From: Candidatus Baltobacteraceae bacterium
GTDB lineage: Bacteria; Vulcanimicrobiota; Vulcanimicrobiia; Vulcanimicrobiales; Vulcanimicrobiaceae
DNA: 64,000 nucleotides
Assembly (NCBI GenBank): GCA_036559195.1
Contig: DATBTN010000060.1
Coordinates: 35,102 to 99,101 of the forward strand
Reading direction: 5' to 3'
Shown one piece after another: positions 17,232 through 25,209 of the stretch. Position 1 is the first letter of the stretch. Each line of letters opens with the position of its first letter. Made by a program: the position numbers and the translations under genes. A model generated the notes under the pieces. That model ran no database searches and had not been told where the DNA came from. It saw only the letters and a program-made list of their open reading frames with translations.

Positions 17232-17800
17232 AATTCAAGTGGATGGAGACGGAGCGGCATCTCGCGCGTCGCTCGTGGACCGACGACGAGCGCCGCAAGG
17301 TGTGGCGCGGCCTGACGGGGCGCTTCGCGATTGCGATCGAGCCGCTGCTCGGTACGCTCTTCTTCTCGCTGTTGACCTGGGGTATCGTGTGGCGCGCGAA
17401 CCATTCGTCCCAGCACGATCTCGTCGTGCTAGCGCCGTGCTTCGCGTTCGTAGCGCTCCTGTTCGCGGGCTATCTTTTCGCGGTGCTTTTCGCCCCGGTG
17501 CGCGCGTACGTCCACACGTTCAAACCGATCTTCATCGTCGACGGCTACGTGCGCTACCGCGCGCCCGACGTCGAATCCGAGGAAGAATCGACCGGCTACG
17601 TCGCGGTGTTGTTCGAAGATCGAGGCGTCGCGTGCGAGTGGGAATGTTTCGGTAAGAAACCGCTGCCCGAACTCGTCGTCCCGGCGATGGCGGAATTCTC
17701 GACCTTCGGCGGCATCCACAAAATCGACGGCCGTTCGACCGGCGTGTTGCCCGACGAGGAGATCCCGCTGCTCGCGATCGGAATCGCGCCCCGTCGCTAG
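17228..17800 (+). CDS. Membrane protein of unknown function
   Basis: 190 residues. Two predicted transmembrane helices at about residues 37-55 and 66-88, then a soluble C-terminal domain (FIVDGYVRYRAPD onward). No family recognised. Start ATG overlaps the aidB stop (ATGA), making it the last gene of the ctaA-ctaB-MFS-aidB transcript. Its TAG stop shares the palindrome CTAG with the stop of the convergent gene at 17797. Confidence 0.65.
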   Translation: MKFKWMETERHLARRSWTDDERRKVWRGLTGRFAIAIEPLLGTLFFSLLTWGIVWRANHSSQHDLVVLAPCFAFVALLFAGYLFAVLFAPVRAYVHTFKPIFIVDGYVRYRAPDVESEEESTGYVAVLFEDRGVACEWECFGKKPLPELVVPAMAEFSTFGGIHKIDGRSTGVLPDEEIPLLAIGIAPRR

Positions 17801-17982
17801 CCGCCGGAGAGCGGAACGCGGAGCGTTTTGTTAGCGGGCCACTGGTGCCCGTAGCTGGCGTTGAAGATCACGTCGCCGCCAACGGCAAAGATGATGATGC
17901 AGCCGATGAGGATCGCGATGCGAACCGCCGTCGGGATGCCGCGGCTCGTCGGAACGCCGCGCTCGTCCGTCATGTCGTACAT
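17797..17982 (-). CDS. Small single-pass membrane protein at the end of the cta operon
   Basis: 61 residues with one helix (AVRIAILIGCIIIFAVGG) and a polar tail ending RVPLSGG. ATG at 17982 is preceded by GGAAAGG, which also codes for the end of the upstream gene. It may be an accessory oxidase subunit, but this rests on position only. Confidence 0.6.
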   Translation of the reverse strand: MYDMTDERGVPTSRGIPTAVRIAILIGCIIIFAVGGDVIFNASYGHQWPANKTLRVPLSGG

Positions 17983-17983
17983 G

Positions 17984-18184
17984 CTATGCCTTTCCAATGA
18001 TGCCGATGCCGGCGAGCGTGCCGAGCAGGCCTCCGAGCGCGAGCAATCCCAGCATCACTTTGAAGACGTGATTCTCGAGGCCGGGCGTCTTCCAATCGTT
18101 CTTGAGCGCGACGAGTGCCGTAACGAGCACGACGATGCCGAAGACGATGGCGATCGTGCGTTCGACGATGATTGTATGATCCAT
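17984..18184 (-). CDS. Small two-helix membrane protein, putative oxidase accessory subunit
   Basis: 66 residues with hydrophobic stretches at about 10-28 and 42-64. It lies 11 bp after ctaE and 1 bp before the following small gene, as cytochrome oxidase subunit IV genes often do. It has no clear CtaF/COX4 signature, so the assignment is positional. Confidence 0.6.
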   Translation of the reverse strand: MDHTIIVERTIAIVFGIVVLVTALVALKNDWKTPGLENHVFKVMLGLLALGGLLGTLAGIGIIGKA

Positions 18185-18195
18185 GGTGCCTCGCC

Positions 18196-18825
18196 TTACA
18201 GCAGATAGAAGATCGAGAAGAGTACGACCCAGATGACGTCGACGAAATGCCAGTAGAGCGTACCGAGCGTCAGGCCCGTATAGCGCGAGAAGGTGTATTT
18301 ACCCGCGGTCGCCTGCAGCAGCAGCGTGATGAGATAGATCACGCCGACGAACACGTGGAAGCCGTGCATGCCGGTGAGCGTGAAGAACGACGCACCGAAA
18401 ATTCCGCTGCCGGCCCACGATGCGTGATCCTTCGTGTACAGACTCACGTACTCCACGCCCTGACCGCCCAAGAACAGGCAGCCCAGAACGATGGTCGCCA
18501 TCATCCAGTTCGCAAATTTGATGAAGTTGCGATGCTTCCAGTTTTCGAGCGCAAAGTGCATCGTGGCGCCCGAACCGAAGAGCACGACCGAGTTCATGGC
18601 CGCGAGCCAGATGTCGACGTGCGGTCCCCCCGCAGGCGGCCAGCCTTGGCCCGAATTGCGCAGATAGAGATACGCGAAAATGAACGACGAGAAGAGCACG
18701 AGATCGCTGACCATGAAGAGCAGGAAACCCTGCACGCGCAGTTCGCGAGTCTCGATGTAGAGTTGATCGGCCTCGTCGTGCCCGTGCGTGAGCGGAGTCG
18801 ACAAGAGCGAAGATGCTACCGCCAC
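18196..18825 (-). CDS. ctaE: Cytochrome c oxidase subunit III
   Basis: 209 residues, seven... five to six predicted helices, the bacterial short form of subunit III that stabilises the core oxidase. Conserved features include RVQGFLLFMVSDLVLFSSFIF at the first helix with the lipid-pocket acidic residue, FTLTGMHGFHVFVGV with the conserved HGxHV, and a final YWHFVDVIWVVLF, the hallmark ending. Start is GTG at 18825, 1 bp after the ctaD stop. Confidence 0.92.
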   Translation of the reverse strand: MAVASSLLSTPLTHGHDEADQLYIETRELRVQGFLLFMVSDLVLFSSFIFAYLYLRNSGQGWPPAGGPHVDIWLAAMNSVVLFGSGATMHFALENWKHRNFIKFANWMMATIVLGCLFLGGQGVEYVSLYTKDHASWAGSGIFGASFFTLTGMHGFHVFVGVIYLITLLLQATAGKYTFSRYTGLTLGTLYWHFVDVIWVVLFSIFYLL

Positions 18826-18826
18826 G

Positions 18827-20497
18827 CTAGTGAGCCCCCATCGGCGCCGGAGAGTCGGTGAGTTCTTCTTCGAGGCCGCGATATGGCAGCGGTTCGTTGA
18901 AGTCGTACGGATTGGCGAACACCGACGGGATGTGTTTGAAGTTGTAATAGTGAGGCGGCGACGGAATCTGCCACTCGAGCGTCCGCGCGTTCCACGGATT
19001 GTGCCCCGCTCGTTTGCCCTTCTTGATGCTGTAGAGCACGTTGATGATGGTGAGTAGAATTGCGATGGTCATCACGAACGAAAACGACGATGCGATCCGG
19101 TTGAGCGTCTGGAACTGCGGGTCGTATTCGGCGACGCGACGCGGCATGCCGAGCAGTCCCATGTTGTGCATCGGTAAGAACGTGCCGTTGAAGCCGATGA
19201 AAAACAGCCAGAACGACCACTTGCCGAGCTTCTCGCTCATCAGGCGGCCGGTCATCTTCGGATACCAGAAGTAGATTCCGGAGAAGATGCCCATCAAGCT
19301 GCCGCCGACGAGTACGTAGTGGAGATGCGCGACGATGAAGTACGTGCCGTGCGCGTGCAAGTCGAAAGGAACCGCCGCTAAGAAGACGCCGGTGATGCCG
19401 CCGAGCGTGAACGTCGCGATGAACCCGATCGCGAAGAGCATTGCGGTCGAGAAGTGGATCTTGCCGCCCCAGAGCGTAGCGACCCACGAGAAGATCTTGA
19501 TGCCGGTCGGAATGGCGATCAGCATCGTGAGCACCATAAACGGCAATTGCAAGAACGGCGCCATGCCCGAGGTGAACATGTGATGCGCCCAGACCATAAA
19601 GCCCAGAATCGCGATCGAACACGACGAGAAGGCGATCATTTTATATCCGAAGATCGGCTTGCGCGCGAAGGTCGGGAAGACTTCGGAGACGATTCCGAAG
19701 ACCGGCAGAATCATGATATAGACGGCCGGATGCGAGTAGAACCAAAACATGTGCTGCCAGAGCAGCGGACTGCCGCCCTTGGTCGGGTCGAAGAACGGCA
19801 CGCCGAATTGGCGCTCGATAAAGAGTGCGGCGAGTGCGGCGCCAAGCGCCGTCGTCGCGATCATCAGCAGCGGGGCGGTCACGAACTGTGCCCAGCAGAA
19901 CAACGGCATGCGCGTATACGTCATGCCGGGCGCGCGCATCTTGAGCAGCGTCACCAAGAAGTTGATACCGGTAAGCGTGGAGCTGACGCCGACCAAAAAG
20001 ATCGCGGCGCACCACATCGAGGTACCCGCCTGACCTTGCAGCGACATCGGCGGATACTCGGTCCAGCCGGCCGCCGGCGCGCCCATCAGGAACGAGCCGT
20101 AGAGCATCAGGCCGGCCGGCGGGAAGAGCCAGAAGCTCAACATATTCAGCCAGGGAAACGCGACGTCGCGCGCGCCGATCTGCAGCGGAAAGACGAAGTT
20201 CCCGAAGCCGCCGGTCAACATCGGAATGATCACGAGCCAGACCATCGTCGAGCCGTGTACCGAGTAGACCTCGTTGTAGGTATCCGGCGTCATAAAGCCG
20301 CCGTTCGCGTTCATCAATTGCACGCGAATCAACTCTGCGAGCAGACCGCCGAGAACCAGAAAGACGCCGGCCGTGATGAGGTATTGAATGCCGATGATCT
20401 TATGATCGATCGAAAACAAATACTTCCGCACGAACCCTTGCGGCTCGGGATGAATGTGGTCGGCTATGCCGCCTGCGTGTACCGCTGCTACTGCCAT
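18827..20497 (-). CDS. ctaD: Cytochrome c oxidase subunit I, A2 type
   Basis: 556 residues, about 12 helices. It holds the low-spin haem and the haem a3-CuB site. Ligands visible: His81 (SVHGSTMVW), the CuB/Tyr helix WFYSHPAVYIMILP with His256 and Tyr260, His305-His306, and HLHYVLVGG with His391 and His393. The helix VI motif has YS before HP and Ala instead of the Glu of A1 enzymes, which defines the A2 subfamily with an alternative D-channel end. It should pump protons with the caa3 subunit II encoded upstream. Confidence 0.95.
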   Translation of the reverse strand: MAVAAVHAGGIADHIHPEPQGFVRKYLFSIDHKIIGIQYLITAGVFLVLGGLLAELIRVQLMNANGGFMTPDTYNEVYSVHGSTMVWLVIIPMLTGGFGNFVFPLQIGARDVAFPWLNMLSFWLFPPAGLMLYGSFLMGAPAAGWTEYPPMSLQGQAGTSMWCAAIFLVGVSSTLTGINFLVTLLKMRAPGMTYTRMPLFCWAQFVTAPLLMIATTALGAALAALFIERQFGVPFFDPTKGGSPLLWQHMFWFYSHPAVYIMILPVFGIVSEVFPTFARKPIFGYKMIAFSSCSIAILGFMVWAHHMFTSGMAPFLQLPFMVLTMLIAIPTGIKIFSWVATLWGGKIHFSTAMLFAIGFIATFTLGGITGVFLAAVPFDLHAHGTYFIVAHLHYVLVGGSLMGIFSGIYFWYPKMTGRLMSEKLGKWSFWLFFIGFNGTFLPMHNMGLLGMPRRVAEYDPQFQTLNRIASSFSFVMTIAILLTIINVLYSIKKGKRAGHNPWNARTLEWQIPSPPHYYNFKHIPSVFANPYDFNEPLPYRGLEEELTDSPAPMGAH

Positions 20498-20508
20498 GCT
20501 TGCTCCAG

Positions 20509-21609
20509 TTACTTCGTGGATTTCAGGAACGCGACGAGATTGGCGATATCTTTGTCGGTCAGTCCGTTCGCGGTTTGGTTGGGCATCTGGCCCATGTCGC
20601 CCTTATAGCCCTGCTGCAAAATCTTCGCGACGTTCGCCGGCGTCGCCGCGGCTCCGTCGACGAGATTCGGGTGGGCGGGATCGTTCAAAACGCCCTTGAG
20701 GCCCGGCCCAACGACCTTGTGGGCGAACGGGGCGATCGCGTGACACGCCGAGCATTTCTGCGTGAAGAGCATCTTGCCGGCGTTAACGTCGCCGCCCGCA
20801 AGGCTGATCGCTCCGCTCGACTGCGTCGGAATCGCATCGGATGCGTGCGCGTTCTTTTGCTGCCAGCCTTGATACCATTTCTTGTAGGCTTGCGGGGTAT
20901 CGATGACCACGTATTGCTTGTTCATCTCGCCGTGCAGCGTTCCGCAAAACTCCGTACAGATGATCTGATAGCGGCCCGGACGGGTCGGCGTGAAGCGCAG
21001 CGTATTGATGATGCCCGGAACCATATCGGCCTTCAGGCGCATATCCGGCACCCAGAACGAGTGGATCACGTCGTACGAACTGACGTGCAGCGTGACCGGA
21101 ACGCCGAGCGGCAGATGCATCTCGTTGGTGATCTCGCCATGCACGTCGGGATAGCGAAACGAGTAGAACCACTGGTGCCCGAGCGCTTCGACGACCATGC
21201 CGTTGTTGTCGCCGAGCTGGATGCCGGCCCAAATCTTGATGCTGAAGACCGCCATGATCACGACGAAGATCGTCGGAATCAGCGTCCACCAGAGTTCGAG
21301 CTTGTGATTGTCGTGGATCTGTACGCCGATCGCGTCGGGCGCGTCGGTCTTGCGACGGCGGAAGGCGAACGAGAAATAGAGCAGGTAGCCGACGACGATG
21401 ATGAAGAGCGCCGTGCCCGATGCGAGCAGGAAGCGCGAGAGCGAATCGATCTGCTGCGCTTTATCGACGGCCTCGGGCAGCCAGCTCGTGATTGGAGCCA
21501 TCAGCCACCAATACAGAATGCTGAGCACCGAAAGGACCGCGATCACCAACGTTGCTAGCCAAAAACCCCGGTCGAGATGGACCGCCGGATCTCTATTCTC
21601 TACAGCCAA
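20509..21609 (-). CDS. ctaC: Cytochrome c oxidase subunit II fused to cytochrome c (caa3 type)
   Basis: 366 residues. Three predicted helices (about 16-38, 61-82, 106-128), one more than usual. The CuA domain has His183 and CTEFCGTLHGEM with Cys218, Cys222, His226 and Met229. A C-terminal class I cytochrome c domain follows with CSACH at 286-290 and the distal Met in DMGQMP near 342. Electrons would pass from the fused haem c to CuA. I chose TTG at 21609 as start because upstream codons run into a palindromic element; no ATG is available. The start is therefore uncertain by some residues. Confidence 0.9.
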   Translation of the reverse strand: MAVENRDPAVHLDRGFWLATLVIAVLSVLSILYWWLMAPITSWLPEAVDKAQQIDSLSRFLLASGTALFIIVVGYLLYFSFAFRRRKTDAPDAIGVQIHDNHKLELWWTLIPTIFVVIMAVFSIKIWAGIQLGDNNGMVVEALGHQWFYSFRYPDVHGEITNEMHLPLGVPVTLHVSSYDVIHSFWVPDMRLKADMVPGIINTLRFTPTRPGRYQIICTEFCGTLHGEMNKQYVVIDTPQAYKKWYQGWQQKNAHASDAIPTQSSGAISLAGGDVNAGKMLFTQKCSACHAIAPFAHKVVGPGLKGVLNDPAHPNLVDGAAATPANVAKILQQGYKGDMGQMPNQTANGLTDKDIANLVAFLKSTK

Positions 21610-21690
21610 CGTGCAAATACCCCAACAAACTTGAGCATGACATCTCGAAGAGTCTATTACGACTATAGGAAAAAGCGTCCTTGCCTTGCC

Positions 21691-21897
21691 ACGACAAAAG
21701 GCCCTGGGAGATCGGCTGGCTGCTTGCGCGGGGACGGGCACGACACGGCGGGACGCCCGCTTTTTCGCATCGTGCGAAAAAGCTGCTCGGCTCGTCGTCG
21801 CTCTCGCCATCCTGGCTTCGCTCCTCCCTCGCACGCCCGCCGTGCCGTACCCGTCCCCACGCAAGCCGGTGCGATTTTTGCGGCGGGCTTTTGTCGT
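21691..21897. repeat. 207-bp imperfect inverted-repeat element with nested perfect hairpin
   Basis: Outer ends ACGACAAAAG match in inverted orientation (21691-21700 and 21888-21897). Inner arms of 30 bp (21723-21752 and 21836-21865) are identical at 27 positions. Inside lies a perfect 11-bp stem, GCTTTTTCGCA-TCG-TGCGAAAAAGC (21759-21783). The element fills the gap between nanE and ctaC. No target-site duplication is obvious. It could be a MITE-like element, a folded RNA, or a terminator for nanE. Confidence 0.75.
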
Positions 21898-21903
21898 TTT
21901 TTG

Positions 21904-22575
21904 TTATTTTTTTAGGGCGGTGGCGAAGGTTTGGGTTAGCCAGTCGGTGTTGGTTATGGCGGTGCCTACGACTATGGCGTCGGCGCCGGCGATTTGGGCG
22001 GATTGGGCGTCGGCAGGGGTGTGGATGCCGCCTTCGCAGATCGTGAAGATGTCGAGTTCGGCGAAAGCGTGGACGAGGTCGAGGGCGGGGAGGGAATGGC
22101 CTTGCGTTTCCTTTGTATAGCCACAGAGGGTGGTGGCGATGACGTCGGCTCCCATCGCGACGGCGGCGACGCCGTCGGGCTCGGTCGCGCAATCCGCCAT
22201 CGCGAGAGCGCCGGCGGCGTGGATCGCGCCGATGATACCGGCGACGGTCGCACCGGCCGGGCGCGGGCGCGCGGTTGCGTCGAAGGCGACGATCTCGGCG
22301 CCGGTTTCGAGAATCTCGCGCACTTCGCGCAGCGTCGGCGTGATGTAGGGCTCGAATCCCTCGTAGTCGCGCTTGACGAGCCCGAGGATTGGGACCGCGA
22401 CCCGCTCGCGCACGGCGGCGAGATTTGCTGCGCCCTGGATTCGCACGGCGACGGCACCGTTTTTTTCGGCCGCGGCCGCCAGTGCCGCTAAGACGTAGGG
22501 ATCGTCGATCGGCGAGTTTGGCCAGGCCTGGACCGAGACGATGAGACCGCCGCGCAAACGATCGAGCAGGCTCAC
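21904..22575 (-). CDS. nanE: Putative N-acetylmannosamine-6-phosphate 2-epimerase
   Basis: 223 residues, TIM barrel. NanE converts ManNAc-6-P to GlcNAc-6-P. Diagnostic pieces: GGLIVSVQAWPNSPIDDP at the N-terminus, GAVAVRIQG, PILGLVKRDYEGFEPYITPT with the catalytic-lysine region, IVAFDATARPRP, and ICEGGIHTP near the end. GTG at 22575 overlaps the kinase stop (GTGA); the long open frame upstream is a shadow of the kinase. With the kinase upstream this suggests feeding of amino sugars into GlcNAc-6-P. Confidence 0.88.
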   Translation of the reverse strand: MSLLDRLRGGLIVSVQAWPNSPIDDPYVLAALAAAAEKNGAVAVRIQGAANLAAVRERVAVPILGLVKRDYEGFEPYITPTLREVREILETGAEIVAFDATARPRPAGATVAGIIGAIHAAGALAMADCATEPDGVAAVAMGADVIATTLCGYTKETQGHSLPALDLVHAFAELDIFTICEGGIHTPADAQSAQIAGADAIVVGTAITNTDWLTQTFATALKK

Positions 22576-23498
22576 GCTTCCTCCACCACGCGCACGTCGA
22601 GTCCGGCGCTCTTGTACGCGAGCAACAGGGCGCCGATCGCCGGATCGTATTGCGGTTGGACCACTTGCGCGTCGGGCAGGCGTTCGGTCACCGCCCGGGC
22701 GATCGCTTCGCGCATCGTCGCACCGCTCGTCAGACCGCCGATGAAGGCAACGTGCGGCGATTGGAGCGCGAGGCGCGACGCCGCGTTCGCGGCGAGCGTT
22801 GCGAGCGCGCCGGCCGCTTCGCGGCAGGCTTGGGCGGCGCGTTGGCTGCCGTTCTCCGCCGAGCGGACGATCTCGACGGCGAAACCCGCTAGTTTCGCGC
22901 GTGCGATCGAGCCAGCATAGAACGCGCGCGCGAGCGCGCGCAGCGACGGCATCTCGAAATATGCGAGCGCGGGCGCGACGAGATCGTTTTCGACCTCCGC
23001 ATCGGATTCGCACATCGCATCGGCGAGCGTTTCGCGAGCGAGCCAGAACGCGCTCCCCTCGTCGCCAAAAAGGTATCCCCATCCGCCGACGGTTACGCAC
23101 GCGTCGCTCGAATCGACGCCGTACGCCACGGACCCGGTGCCGGCGATAACCACGATACCCGGGCCGCCGGCAAACGCGCCGCTATGCGCGATCGGCGCGT
23201 CGTGCATCAGCGTCAATTGTTCCGCCCCAAGTTCCGGCCATTTGCCGTAGACCTTGCCTTCGTAACCGCTCACGCCCGCAACGATTGCCCGAAAGCGCGT
23301 CTGCGAATCGATCTTCGCGGCGGCGCAGGCATTGGCGAGCGCGCGCGCGAGCGCGTCGTGCAGGCGGGTGGATTCCGCTCCCTGCGCGACTTCATCGGCG
23401 GCACCGGCGCGGCCGCGCGCGAGCACGCGTCCGGTCTCGTCGGCGACGACGGCAATCGTGGAGCTTTGACCACCGTCGATTCCGGCGAAGAGGGTCAC
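22572..23498 (-). CDS. BadF/BadG-type ATPase, N-acetylhexosamine kinase-like
   Basis: 308 residues of the ASKHA fold. Phosphate-1 motif FAGIDGGQSSTIAVVAD at the N-terminus, phosphate-2 IVVIAGTGSVAYG near residue 118, and GGWGYLFGDEGSAFWLAR, typical of N-acetylglucosamine kinases in the BadF/BadG/BcrA/BcrD family. Next to nanE the substrate could be N-acetylmannosamine or N-acetylglucosamine. GTG at 23498 overlaps the stop of the small metallopeptidase-like gene (GTGA), and its own stop overlaps nanE in the same way. Confidence 0.85.
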   Translation of the reverse strand: MTLFAGIDGGQSSTIAVVADETGRVLARGRAGAADEVAQGAESTRLHDALARALANACAAAKIDSQTRFRAIVAGVSGYEGKVYGKWPELGAEQLTLMHDAPIAHSGAFAGGPGIVVIAGTGSVAYGVDSSDACVTVGGWGYLFGDEGSAFWLARETLADAMCESDAEVENDLVAPALAYFEMPSLRALARAFYAGSIARAKLAGFAVEIVRSAENGSQRAAQACREAAGALATLAANAASRLALQSPHVAFIGGLTSGATMREAIARAVTERLPDAQVVQPQYDPAIGALLLAYKSAGLDVRVVEEA

Positions 23499-23797
23499 GA
23501 TGCGGCGAGCATGCGGCCCGCAAAATCGGCGGCGGCGCTTTCGCGATCCGCGCGCCGCGGCAATCGTTCGATCTCGCCGAGACGTTCGCGATGGTGATAG
23601 ATCTCGTGCGCGAGCGCGAGCGTCACGAACTCCCCGATCTGCTCGACCGCCAGCGCTTCGATGACGCGCGTATTTAAGCGGATCGTCGGACCGGCGGGAT
23701 CGTACTCCGATCGCAGCGCGTCGGCGCTCCAATCCCCCAGGTCGGCGAACTCGACGGCGACGCCGTACTCGCGCACGAGCCGCATTGCGCGGTTCAC
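23495..23797 (-). CDS. Minimal HExxH putative zinc metallopeptidase-like protein
   Basis: 100 residues. LALAHEIYHHRERLGEI contains a canonical HExxH zincin motif near residue 60, followed about 20 residues later by RADRESAAADFAGRML, where a Glu/Asp could be the third ligand. This resembles a stripped-down ImmA/IrrE (DUF955) core. No DNA-binding domain is present. GTG at 23797 overlaps the FAD-oxidoreductase stop, and its stop overlaps the kinase start, both as GTGA, so the gene is real and translationally coupled. Substrate and function unknown. Confidence 0.7.
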   Translation of the reverse strand: MNRAMRLVREYGVAVEFADLGDWSADALRSEYDPAGPTIRLNTRVIEALAVEQIGEFVTLALAHEIYHHRERLGEIERLPRRADRESAAADFAGRMLAAS

Positions 23798-25146
23798 AGC
23801 ATGACCCCGTCGGCGACGAGCGTTTCGCGCAGGAGCCGCGGATCGAGGTTTCGCAGAGACACCGCACGTTGATTCGCTAGCGCGGCGGCGGTTCCGGCCG
23901 CCTGGCCGAGCGTCATGACCGTCGGCGTGAGCCGCGTCGATGCGAGCGCTTCGTGCGTGGTGGAGATGCAGCGCCCGGCAACGAGCAATCGTTCGACGCT
24001 CGCCGGTACCATGCAGCGGTAGGGAATCTCGTAACTCTCGCCGGCCGGCAGACGGTGCGTGGTCGTGCCGCTGCCGGCGGGATTGTGAATATCGATCGGA
24101 TAGGCGCTGCGCGCCACGGCGTCGTCGAATCGGCGCGCCTCCAACACGTCTTCGCGCGTGAGCGTGTAGGCGCCGACGATGCGTCGAGATTCGCGAATCC
24201 CGATCTGCGTCGCCGTTGCCGCCAGACGACAGTTTTCGAATCCCGGCACGCGTTTGCGAAAGAACTCGAGCAACTGCATCACTTGCATCCGCGATTCGAC
24301 TTCGGCTCGCGTCAGATCGTCGGGATCGAGCGGATCGATATTGGTGACGCGCGTCATGTTGACGCTGACCTCGTCCTCGTACGGCGTGATGAAGAACGAG
24401 ACGAGTTCGCGCGGAATCGAAACGTCGCCCTCGTTTTGTGCCGTTTGCCACAGCTCGTAGAGTCCCGCCACCGCCGTCAGGGCGTGCGCCGTGCGTTCGT
24501 GCGCCTTCAACGAGGTGCGCATTTGATCGGGATGCATGCGCACGTAGGTTGCGGTTTTCGCTAGGTCGACGTGACTCAAACGAAACATCAAGCTCGCCGG
24601 CTGCACGCGGCCGCGCGCGTCGCCCTGCTGCGTCGCGACGCCCGCCGACGCCGCAACGTAGGCGTCGGCCGTGGAGTCGATCGTCAGCCGAGCGTGGTAC
24701 TCGCGCACGCCGGCGACCGTCGCGAAACGAGCGCCGCGCACCTCGACCGGTCCGTCGTTCGTGCGACCGGCGATCGCGTCCAAAAAATACGCGTGCAACA
24801 GCAGATCCACGTTCGACTCGCGCATGAGTTCGAAGAGCAGCGCCTTATGAACTTCGGGATCGAACGGCGTGATCGTCGGCACGTAATCCGAAGAATCGTG
24901 CAAGTGGCCCGGGGAACCGCCCATGCGCTGCAAGCGCTCGACGATCTCTTGCGCGATTCCGCCAACGATGCGCTTGCTTCCGGAATGAAAGGTCATCCAC
25001 GGTCCGACCATCGATGCGGTCGCGGTACCACCGAGAAATCCGTACCGTTCTACCAGCAGCGTGCGCGCGCCATGCCGCGCCGCTGCGAGCGCCGCCGCAC
25101 AACCGGCATTTCCGCCGCCGATAACCATCACGTCGTAATCGCGCAT
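23794..25146 (-). CDS. FAD-dependent oxidoreductase (FAD_oxidored family)
   Basis: 450 residues. The Rossmann FAD motif is VMVIGGGNAGCAAALAAA near residue 6, followed by LLVERYGFLGGTATASMVGP, typical of the PF12831 family found in sugar and glycan loci of many bacteria. A second dinucleotide-type region is near VERLLVAGRCISTTHEAL. Substrate not known; in some loci relatives sit with amino-sugar genes. ATG at 25146 is the first start after a noncoding upstream stretch; the longer open frame is a shadow of the divergent methyltransferase. First gene of the four-gene operon. Confidence 0.82.
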   Translation of the reverse strand: MRDYDVMVIGGGNAGCAAALAAARHGARTLLVERYGFLGGTATASMVGPWMTFHSGSKRIVGGIAQEIVERLQRMGGSPGHLHDSSDYVPTITPFDPEVHKALLFELMRESNVDLLLHAYFLDAIAGRTNDGPVEVRGARFATVAGVREYHARLTIDSTADAYVAASAGVATQQGDARGRVQPASLMFRLSHVDLAKTATYVRMHPDQMRTSLKAHERTAHALTAVAGLYELWQTAQNEGDVSIPRELVSFFITPYEDEVSVNMTRVTNIDPLDPDDLTRAEVESRMQVMQLLEFFRKRVPGFENCRLAATATQIGIRESRRIVGAYTLTREDVLEARRFDDAVARSAYPIDIHNPAGSGTTTHRLPAGESYEIPYRCMVPASVERLLVAGRCISTTHEALASTRLTPTVMTLGQAAGTAAALANQRAVSLRNLDPRLLRETLVADGVML

Positions 25147-25209
25147 GGCCGGAGCTTCTACGCTCGGTCGGCAGGCCATTTCAAAGTATGACGTAAAGCT
25201 TGCGCGCTC

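Noticed and set aside
21610..21864. Longer N-terminus for CtaC
   Set aside because: The extension runs through the palindromic element and has no family similarity.
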